NCBI GenBank assembly: GCA_029940715.1
Contig: JAPYTU010000036.1
Location: forward strand, 1-14,586
From: Cytophagales bacterium
Lineage (GTDB): Bacteria; Bacteroidota; Bacteroidia; Cytophagales; MED-G16
DNA: 14,586 nt
Direction: 5' to 3'
Notes under the pieces: model-generated
Seen by the model: the letters and a program-made list of their open reading frames with translations, nothing else
Told to the model about the DNA's origin: nothing
Database searches by the model: none
Made by a program: the position numbers and the translations under genes
Shown here: positions 1 to 6,129 of the stretch, in pieces
Layout: each line of letters begins with the position of its first letter
Position numbering within the stretch: position 1 is the stretch's first letter

Positions 1-210
1 TGGAGTTTCTGCAACTGGAGCTTCTTCTTTTGGAGTTTCTACAACTGGAGTTTCTTCTTTTGGAGTTTCTTCTTTTGGAGCTTCTTCTTTTGGAGTTTCT
101 GCAACTGGAGTTTCTACAACTGGAGTTTCTGCAACTGGAGCTTCTTCTTTTGGAGTTTCTACAACTGGAGTTTCTACAACTGGAGTTTCTGCAACTGGAG
201 TTTCTTCTTT
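1..210 (-). repeat. In-frame 15-bp tandem repeat array (14 units visible) in the rpmE2 tail
   Basis: Fourteen exact-length 15-bp units run without interruption from 1 to 210 and continue past the left edge. On the + strand each is TGGAG[T/C]TTCT followed by GCAAC, ACAAC or, with its fifth base counted, a TCTTT ending. Read on the minus strand they encode VAETP (4 units), VVETP (4), KEETP (3) and KEEAP (3). All variation falls at the first two residues and the Thr/Ala position; every unit keeps E-x-P and no frame-breaking change is seen. Alanine occurs only in KE units. Bases 1-55 and 121-175 are identical, and the three KEEAP units (16-30, 76-90, 136-150) are exactly 60 bp apart, which suggests block duplication or slippage. 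Confidence 0.97.
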
Positions 211-495
211 TTTTACTTCAACTTTTTCTTTAGGTGTTGATTTAACAGCGATTTTTGCCTTATATTTTCGATTAAATTTCTCAACTCTACCTGCAGTATC
301 TACAAAAATTTTCTTTCCTGTATAGAATGGATGAGAAGCAGAACTTACTTCTACTTTTATCAAAGGATACTCTTTTCCATCTTCCCACTTAATTTTTTCT
401 TCTGATGTTAATGTAGAGCGTGTCAAGAATTTAAAATCACTCTGAACGTCCTGAAACACAACTTCTTTATAATCTGGATGGATATCTTTCTTCAT
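1..495 (-). CDS. rpmE2: Ribosomal protein bL31 type B with repetitive C-terminal tail (3' end outside window)
   Basis: Zinc-independent form of large-subunit ribosomal protein L31. Read leftward from the ATG at 495-493, the first ~85 residues follow the L31B pattern: MKKDIHPDYK start, FLTRST, IKWEDG, EYPLIKVE, SHPFYTG and a DTAGRVEKFN block. There is no CxxC pair, which separates it from the zinc-binding type A form. A Lys-rich linker (about residues 86-95) leads into a tail of pentapeptides of the form [KE/VA/VV]-E-[T/A]-P. Fourteen units are visible and the frame is still open at base 1, so the stop is outside the window. Typical L31B proteins are about 80-90 residues; this one exceeds 165. 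The start is supported by an AAGAGG sequence 8 nt upstream and a consensus promoter further up. The L31B identity is secure. The function of the tail is unknown to me; Bacteroidota ribosomal proteins such as S16 can carry acidic or Ala/Pro-rich C-terminal extensions, so a disordered surface tail is plausible. Confidence 0.95.
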   Translation of the reverse strand, partial: MKKDIHPDYKEVVFQDVQSDFKFLTRSTLTSEEKIKWEDGKEYPLIKVEVSSASHPFYTGKKIFVDTAGRVEKFNRKYKAKIAVKSTPKEKVEVKKEETPVAETPVVETPVVETPKEEAPVAETPVVETPVAETPKEEAPKEETPKEETPVVETPKEEAPVAETP

Positions 496-503
496 TTTTT
501 AAA

Positions 504-509
504 CCTCTT
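504..509 (-). promoter_or_regulatory. Shine-Dalgarno-like AAGAGG of rpmE2
   Basis: The minus strand reads AAGAGG at 509-504, 8 nt before the rpmE2 ATG. Most other starts in this window have only A/T-rich leaders, so a purine SD-like block here is unusual. It supports the chosen start. Confidence 0.5.
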
Positions 510-522
510 TTTTATACAAAGG

Positions 523-551
523 TTTGCAAAGCTATCAAAATGTTATTTTTT
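523..551 (+). promoter_or_regulatory. Candidate promoter of the exporter-peptidase-sulfatase cluster
   Basis: On the + strand, TTTG at 523-526 is followed after 17 nt by TATTTTTT at 544-551, a 7/8 match to TAnnTTTG. Initiation near 558-560 would give a leader of about 30 nt before the ATG at 591. The elements interleave with those of the divergent rpmE2 promoter. The region is so T-rich that a chance match is possible. Confidence 0.35.
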
Positions 552-557
552 TACAAA
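527..557 (-). promoter_or_regulatory. Bacteroidetes-type promoter of rpmE2
   Basis: On the minus strand, TTTG (557-554) is followed after exactly 19 nt by TAGCTTTG (534-527). Both match the known Bacteroidetes primary sigma-factor consensus (TTTG / TAnnTTTG, about 17-23 nt apart). Transcription would start around 520, giving a leader of about 25 nt that contains the AAGAGG block. The match is by inspection; no start site has been measured. Confidence 0.75.
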
Positions 558-590
558 AAATGAGTGAAATATTATTCTTAATTTAGCTGG

Positions 591-2426
591 ATGAAGACAT
601 ACTTCCGAATTCTATCCTATGCAAAGCCTTTTGGCAAAAATATAACTTTATATCTATTATTTACGGTTTTTTACATTGTATTTAGTATGATAAATTTCTC
701 TATTCTCATACCATTACTAGAAGTATTATTTAATCAAATAGATGAACATACTACATTAAATTATACAGAAATTGGAAATTTTCAAATTTCTTTGGAATAC
801 TTCAAAAGTATTTTTTACAATAATTTCAACAAAATAGTTGAGAGTGGAGGAAGAAAAGAGGCGCTAAAATTTGTGTGCATTATCATAGTTGCTTCAGTAT
901 TCTTTTCAAACCTTTTTAGATACTTATCGACAATTATAATTGCTAAAATCAGAGTAAAAATTGTAACTAATATAAGAAATCAATTATTTAATAAAATATT
1001 AGCATTTAAAATAAATTTTTTTACAAATAAGAAAAAAGGAGATCTCGTTTCAAGACTTACAAGTGATATTCAACAAATTGAAAATTCAGTAATTAATTCC
1101 ATTAGAGTATTATTCAAAGAGCCTGCTCTATTATTAGGTCTATTCTTTATTTTAAGTACCATATCTGTTGAACTTACTTTATATACAATATTTCTTATTC
1201 CAATTTCAGGTGCTATTATATCATATATTGCAAAACACCTGAAAATTAAAGCTACATATAGTCAAAATGCTTTAGGAAGAATAAACAATGTAATAAGTGA
1301 GAGCTTAGATGGAATCAGAATAATAAAACTATTTACTGCTAATTGGTTTGTTAATAAAAAATTCAAAGAAGAAGTAAATGATTATGGTAAACAAAACCTA
1401 TCAATGTACAAAAGATTTGAGTTAGCAAGTCCTATTTCTGAATTTTTAGGAGTAGCCACAGTAGCCGGTATTCTATTAATTGGAGGTAGCATGGTGTTAG
1501 AGAAATCTTCTGATATTTCAGCTTCAGAATTTATTGCTTTCATTATAATTTTTTCACAAGTATTAAACCCCGCTAAAGCAATAAGCGATGCTTTTAATAC
1601 AATTCAGAGAGGACTAGCGTCTGCTGACAGGACTTTTGAATATATTGACAAAACAATAATAGTAGAAGACGAGGGTGGAACTCAAAAAATTGAAAAATTA
1701 GAATCTAAAATAAGTTTTAACAATGTTTCATTTGCATATGAAACTGACGAAGTTTTAGATAAAATCAATTTTAACATTAAAAAAGGTGAAAAAATAGCAC
1801 TCATAGGGCCATCAGGAAGTGGCAAATCAACAATTATTGATCTTCTATCAAAATTTTATAAAGTAAAAAAAGGGGAAATTAAAATTGATGGAAAAAATAT
1901 AAACACATACGACACTTATAGTCTAAGGAAAATGATGGGAGTTGTAACACAAGAGTCAATTGTTTTTCATGATACAATAACCAATAATATTACTTTCGGT
2001 AATAAAAATATTAATATGGAAAAAATTATTAATGCAGCAAAAATTGCAAATGCATATGAATTCATTAATAAACTTGAAAATAAATTCGATACTATAATTG
2101 GTGAAAGAGGATTAAAACTTTCAGGGGGGCAAAGACAAAGATTATGTATAGCTAGAGCTATCTACAAAAATCCTCCTATATTAATTCTTGATGAAGCAAC
2201 TTCATCTCTTGATTCAGAGTCAGAAAAAGTTGTACAAAATGCAATTGAAAATGTGATGGAAAATAGAACTTCAATTATTATTGCACACCGACTAAGTACC
2301 GTAATTAATGTTGATAAGATTATACTAATTGATGAAGGTAAAATTGTTGGAATAGGAAATCATAAAGATCTTATCAAAAATAGTGAGATGTATAAAAAAC
2401 TTATACAAATGCAAAATTTAAATTAA
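591..2426 (+). CDS. ABC exporter half-transporter, fused membrane and ATPase domains (MsbA-like)
   Basis: ATP-driven exporter of the inner membrane that would work as a homodimer. Residues 1-~340 form the transmembrane domain, with hydrophobic segments near 17-42, 91-115, 170-190, 193-215, 284-305 and 310-325. A long hydrophilic loop (about 43-85) lies between the first two. Residues ~370-611 form the nucleotide-binding domain with a complete motif set: Walker A GPSGSGKST (406-414), Q-loop Q454, signature LSGGQ (510-514), Walker B LILDEA (531-536), D-loop SSLD (538-541) and H-loop H566. The length of 611 fits the MsbA/lipid- or multidrug-exporter group. Substrate cannot be read from sequence; lipid A-core, another lipid or a drug are all possible. 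First gene of a rightward cluster, with its stop codon directly abutting the next ATG. Confidence 0.9.
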   Translation: MKTYFRILSYAKPFGKNITLYLLFTVFYIVFSMINFSILIPLLEVLFNQIDEHTTLNYTEIGNFQISLEYFKSIFYNNFNKIVESGGRKEALKFVCIIIVASVFFSNLFRYLSTIIIAKIRVKIVTNIRNQLFNKILAFKINFFTNKKKGDLVSRLTSDIQQIENSVINSIRVLFKEPALLLGLFFILSTISVELTLYTIFLIPISGAIISYIAKHLKIKATYSQNALGRINNVISESLDGIRIIKLFTANWFVNKKFKEEVNDYGKQNLSMYKRFELASPISEFLGVATVAGILLIGGSMVLEKSSDISASEFIAFIIIFSQVLNPAKAISDAFNTIQRGLASADRTFEYIDKTIIVEDEGGTQKIEKLESKISFNNVSFAYETDEVLDKINFNIKKGEKIALIGPSGSGKSTIIDLLSKFYKVKKGEIKIDGKNINTYDTYSLRKMMGVVTQESIVFHDTITNNITFGNKNINMEKIINAAKIANAYEFINKLENKFDTIIGERGLKLSGGQRQRLCIARAIYKNPPILILDEATSSLDSESEKVVQNAIENVMENRTSIIIAHRLSTVINVDKIILIDEGKIVGIGNHKDLIKNSEMYKKLIQMQNLN

Positions 2427-4532
2427 ATGATGCAAAAAACTTATATAGCAATATTCTTAATATTAAATTCGTGCACTATGAAAAATACAAAATTGATAGA
2501 ACCTAAAGCTGAAAAAATAAATACCTCTTTAAGTACTCATAATGATGAAAGAATTGATGAATATTATTGGTTAAAAGAAAGAGATAATCCTAAAGTTATT
2601 GATTATTTAAATGCTGAAAATTCATATAGAAATAAATACATGAAAGACTATCAAGGCCTTGAAAAAAAATTATTTGAAGAAATTAAATCTAGAATAAAAG
2701 AAGACGATAGCAGTGTCCCTTATTTTGAAAATGGTTACTTCTACTATACTAGATATGAAACTGGGAAACAATATCCCATTTACTGTAGGAAAAAAGAAAA
2801 TTTAGATGCGAATGAAGAGATATTAATTGATGAAAATAAGATGTCTAAAGGACACGATTATTTTAGAATTGGAGGAATTGATGTTAGTCCTAATAATAAA
2901 ATTGCAGCATATGGAGTAGATACTGTAAGCAGAAGATTATATACTATTTATTTTAAAAATTTAGAAACGGGAGAAGTGTACAAAGACAAAATACCTTATA
3001 CGACTGGTGGTGTAACATGGACAAATGATAACAGTGCAATTTTTTATGACAAAAAAGACATAGAAACTTTAAGAGAAGAAAGAGTTATGAAACATAGTTT
3101 AGGAACTAACATTAAAAATGATGAAGAAATATATTTTGAAGAAGACGAAACATTTAGTGTTTATTCCTATAAAACAAAATCTAACAAGTATATAGTAATT
3201 GCCTCTCAGTCAACTCTTTCGGATGAATACTTAATTATCAATGCAAATGATCATAATAAAAAATATAAAATTTTTCAAAAAAGAGAAAAGGAGCTAGAAC
3301 ATTCTATAACTCATTTCAATGACAAATGGTATGTGAGAACTAATAAAGATAACGCTACCAACTTTAAGCTTATGGTTTGTGATGATAAGAAAACCTCAAA
3401 AGAATATTGGAAAGATTTTATTCCACATAGAGAAGACGTTTTATTGGAGGACATTGATGTTTTTAAAAAATTTTTTATATTAATTGAAAGATATAATGGT
3501 TTAAAAAGAATAAATATTAAACCATGGAATGATTCAAAAAATCATTATATAGATTTTGAAACAGAAACATATTCATTGTATTTAAGTTATAATCCTAATA
3601 TAAATACAAATAAACTTAAATATAATTTTTCATCACTAACAACACCATCATCAGTTATTGAATATGATATGATAACAAGAGAAAAAAAAGTACTTAAAGA
3701 AAACGAAGTACTAGGTGAGTTTAATAAAGAAAATTATACTAGCAAAAGAGTTTGGGCAAATGCAAGAGATGGAAAAAAAGTTCCAATATCATTAGTGTAT
3801 AGAAAAGACAAATATATTGAAGGTTCCAATCCATTATTATTATATGCATACGGTTCATATGGAATTACCAATAATCCTAATTTCAGTTCTGTAAGATTAA
3901 GCCTTTTAGATAGAGGGTTTATATACGCAATTGCTCATATAAGAGGAAGTCAATACTTAGGGAGAGAATGGTACGATGATGGAAAAATGTTCAACAAAAA
4001 AAATACATTTACTGACTTTATAGATTGTGGAAAATTTCTAATTGAATCAAAATTTGTAGATAAAAATAAACTATTTGCAATGGGAGGAAGCGCAGGTGGA
4101 TTACTTATGGGTGCTGTATCGAATATGGCTCCTGAGCTTTTTAAAGGTATTATTGCGGCAGTACCATTTGTTGATGTAATAACAACCATGTTAGATGAAG
4201 ATATCCCTTTAACTACTTCCGAATATGATGAATGGGGAAACCCAAACAATAAAGATTTCTATGATTACATGCTATCTTATTCTCCATATGATCAAGTAGA
4301 AAAAAAAGATTATCCTGCTATATTTATAACTGCAGGATATCATGATTCTCAAGTTCAATACTTTGAACCTGCAAAATGGATAGCTAGACTCAGAGATAGA
4401 AGGACAAATAAAGAACCGCTATTAATGTACTGTAACATGGAAGCAGGTCATGGTGGAGCATCTGGAAGATTTGAAGCATATAAAGAAACAGCAATGGAAT
4501 ATTCTTTTTTACTAGCATTGCTTGATGATTAA
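2427..4532 (+). CDS. ptrB: Oligopeptidase B (protease II), S9A serine peptidase, predicted lipoprotein
   Basis: Serine oligopeptidase cleaving short peptides, in this family after Arg or Lys. An N-terminal beta-propeller (about residues 30-430) precedes an alpha/beta-hydrolase domain (about 440-701). The catalytic triad is visible as S555 in GGSAGG, D640 in GYHDSQV and H675 in EAGHGGASG. The stretch around LDEDIPLTTSEYDEWGNP (residues 590-606) is characteristic of oligopeptidase B. The 701 residues match the family. The N-terminus is a lipoprotein signal (hydrophobic stretch, then LNSC with C16), so the enzyme is probably envelope-anchored, unlike the cytoplasmic E. coli protein. Residues after C16 (TMKNTK) lack an acidic surface-export signal, which suggests the periplasmic side. 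Two ATGs in tandem (2427 and 2430) could each start it; both keep the signal. Zero-nt spacing from the exporter implies cotranscription. Confidence 0.93.
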   Translation: MMQKTYIAIFLILNSCTMKNTKLIEPKAEKINTSLSTHNDERIDEYYWLKERDNPKVIDYLNAENSYRNKYMKDYQGLEKKLFEEIKSRIKEDDSSVPYFENGYFYYTRYETGKQYPIYCRKKENLDANEEILIDENKMSKGHDYFRIGGIDVSPNNKIAAYGVDTVSRRLYTIYFKNLETGEVYKDKIPYTTGGVTWTNDNSAIFYDKKDIETLREERVMKHSLGTNIKNDEEIYFEEDETFSVYSYKTKSNKYIVIASQSTLSDEYLIINANDHNKKYKIFQKREKELEHSITHFNDKWYVRTNKDNATNFKLMVCDDKKTSKEYWKDFIPHREDVLLEDIDVFKKFFILIERYNGLKRINIKPWNDSKNHYIDFETETYSLYLSYNPNINTNKLKYNFSSLTTPSSVIEYDMITREKKVLKENEVLGEFNKENYTSKRVWANARDGKKVPISLVYRKDKYIEGSNPLLLYAYGSYGITNNPNFSSVRLSLLDRGFIYAIAHIRGSQYLGREWYDDGKMFNKKNTFTDFIDCGKFLIESKFVDKNKLFAMGGSAGGLLMGAVSNMAPELFKGIIAAVPFVDVITTMLDEDIPLTTSEYDEWGNPNNKDFYDYMLSYSPYDQVEKKDYPAIFITAGYHDSQVQYFEPAKWIARLRDRRTNKEPLLMYCNMEAGHGGASGRFEAYKETAMEYSFLLALLDD

Positions 4533-4555
4533 AATAATTCATTGTAATATTAAAC

Positions 4556-6118
4556 ATGATAAAAAAATCAATTTTTAAGATATTTTTTTTAGTTGTTCTT
4601 TTTTCATGCAACAAGAAACATTCACAACCTAATATTGTATTTATCATGTCTGATGACCATGCTTTCCAAGCAGTTAGTGCTTATGGTCATAACCTTAATA
4701 ATACACCAAACATTGATAGGATAGCAAAAGAAGGCGCCATATTTAATAAAGGATTTGTAACGAATTCAATATGCGCACCGAGTAGAGCTGTTATGCTAAC
4801 TGGAAAACACAGTTTTATAAATGGTAAAGTTGATAATGTTCAGCCATTTAATTGGGATCAACCAAATTTTGCCAAATTATTACAAAGTTCTGGATACCAA
4901 ACAGCTTTAATTGGAAAAATTCATTTGCATGGAGCTCCTCAAGGATTTGATTACTCTGCTGTTTTACCTGGACAAGGTCATTACTACAATCCTGATTTCA
5001 TAGAAAATGGAGATACGATAAGAATAGAAGGTCATGTTACTCCAATAACAACGAAACTAACACTAGACTGGCTAAAAAATCAACGAAATAAGGATAAACC
5101 CTTCTTACTTTTATACCACCAAAAAGCACCTCATAGAAATTGGATGACGGAAGAAAAATATTTAACTCTTTTCGATGATAAAACTTTTAATACTCCTACC
5201 AATTATTTTGATAATTATGAGGGTATGGGAACAGCAGCGAAAGAACAAGAGATGCAAGTTGATGGTCATGCAATGTGGGGACATGATTTTAAATTATTAT
5301 TCGATCCAGAGACTGGAGAAAAAACAAATTTTAACAAACAATTAGAAAGATTAACAAACGAACAGAGAGAAAAATGGTTAGCCGCTTATACTCCAAAGAA
5401 TGATGCCTTTAGAAAAGCGAATCTATCAGGTAAAGAATTAGGTGTTTGGAAATTCAATAGATATATAAAAGATTATTTGAGAACAATTCAATCTGTTGAT
5501 GACGGAGTTGGAGAAGTTTTGAAATATTTAGATGAAAATAATTTAACTGAAAATACTATTGTTGTCTACACATCAGATCAAGGTTTCTATTTAGGTGAAC
5601 ACGGTTGGTTTGACAAAAGATTTATGTATGAAGAATCTCTAAGAACTCCAATACTAATGAGATATCCAAAAGAAATTAAGCCTGGAATAAAAATCAATAA
5701 TCTTATACAAAATCTAGACTTTGCGCCCACATTTCTTGACTACGCAGGAATAGATATACCTGATGATTTACAAGGAGATTCATTTAGAAAAATTGTAAAT
5801 AATACTTCTGCTAAGTGGAGAGATGCTATTTACTATACATACTACGAATATCCATCTGTTCATATGGTGAAAAGACACTATGGTGTAAGAACTGACAGAT
5901 ATAAACTAATGCATTTTTACTACGATATTGATGAATGGGAATTATATGATCTTCAGAAAGATCCTTCAGAAATGAAAAATGTTTATGATGACCCAAAATA
6001 CCTTGAAATAAGAGAAAATATGCACAAAAGGTTAATTGAAATGAGAAACAAATATGGTGATTCTGATCAACTTAATCAGATGTACCTTGAACGATATCTA
6101 ACAGCTAGAAAAAGATAA
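4556..6118 (+). CDS. Formylglycine-dependent sulfatase, predicted lipoprotein
   Basis: Sulfate-ester hydrolase of the alkaline-phosphatase/arylsulfatase superfamily (S1). The N-terminus has a lipoprotein signal ending LFSC (C18). Active-site parts are in the expected order: D33-D34 in MSDDHA (metal), C73-A-P-S-R77 (the Cys converted to formylglycine), K121 and H123, H188, D341-Q342, H349 and K354. A C-terminal subdomain (about 420-500) carries the HMVKRHYGVRT and WELYDLQKDP blocks common in Bacteroidota carbohydrate sulfatases. The style resembles enzymes annotated as N-acetylglucosamine-6-sulfatase or related glycan sulfatases (possibly S1_11), but the substrate is inference. Formylglycine requires a maturase (anSME or FGE), and none lies in the window. 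It follows the peptidase by 23 nt with no visible promoter, so it probably shares that transcript. Full-length at 520 residues. Confidence 0.93.
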   Translation: MIKKSIFKIFFLVVLFSCNKKHSQPNIVFIMSDDHAFQAVSAYGHNLNNTPNIDRIAKEGAIFNKGFVTNSICAPSRAVMLTGKHSFINGKVDNVQPFNWDQPNFAKLLQSSGYQTALIGKIHLHGAPQGFDYSAVLPGQGHYYNPDFIENGDTIRIEGHVTPITTKLTLDWLKNQRNKDKPFLLLYHQKAPHRNWMTEEKYLTLFDDKTFNTPTNYFDNYEGMGTAAKEQEMQVDGHAMWGHDFKLLFDPETGEKTNFNKQLERLTNEQREKWLAAYTPKNDAFRKANLSGKELGVWKFNRYIKDYLRTIQSVDDGVGEVLKYLDENNLTENTIVVYTSDQGFYLGEHGWFDKRFMYEESLRTPILMRYPKEIKPGIKINNLIQNLDFAPTFLDYAGIDIPDDLQGDSFRKIVNNTSAKWRDAIYYTYYEYPSVHMVKRHYGVRTDRYKLMHFYYDIDEWELYDLQKDPSEMKNVYDDPKYLEIRENMHKRLIEMRNKYGDSDQLNQMYLERYLTARKR

Positions 6119-6129
6119 TTATTTTTCTA
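6106..6129. terminator. Inverted repeat across abutting convergent stop codons, possible bidirectional terminator
   Basis: TAGAAAAA (6106-6113) and TTTTTCTA (6122-6129) are perfect 8-bp complements around an 8-nt loop. The loop contains all of the sulfatase stop (6116-6118) and of the amidohydrolase stop (6119-6121). An A-tract then T-tract is read in both directions, as expected for a symmetric terminator. The stem has only one G-C pair and is thermodynamically weak, and such repeats arise by chance in AT-rich DNA. Confidence 0.3.

Noticed and set aside
1..210. CRISPR array or intergenic satellite
   Set aside because: Units are contiguous 15-mers with no unique spacers, and they are in frame with a ribosomal protein gene.
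30..233. Open + strand frame encoding a Leu/Glu/Phe repeat peptide
   Set aside because: It is the antisense reading of the rpmE2 repeat array; the 15-bp period keeps any frame open. The minus-strand frame carries the L31B homology.
3950..4249. Minus-strand open frame inside the oligopeptidase B gene
   Set aside because: It lies antisense to the catalytic domain with its conserved motifs and has no recognisable domain or leader.
4390..4647. Minus-strand open frame across the peptidase/sulfatase junction
   Set aside because: It overlaps two well-supported genes in antisense and shows no family features.
591..6118. Polysaccharide-utilisation locus
   Set aside because: There is one sulfatase but no SusC/SusD-like pair, glycoside hydrolase or dedicated regulator in the window.
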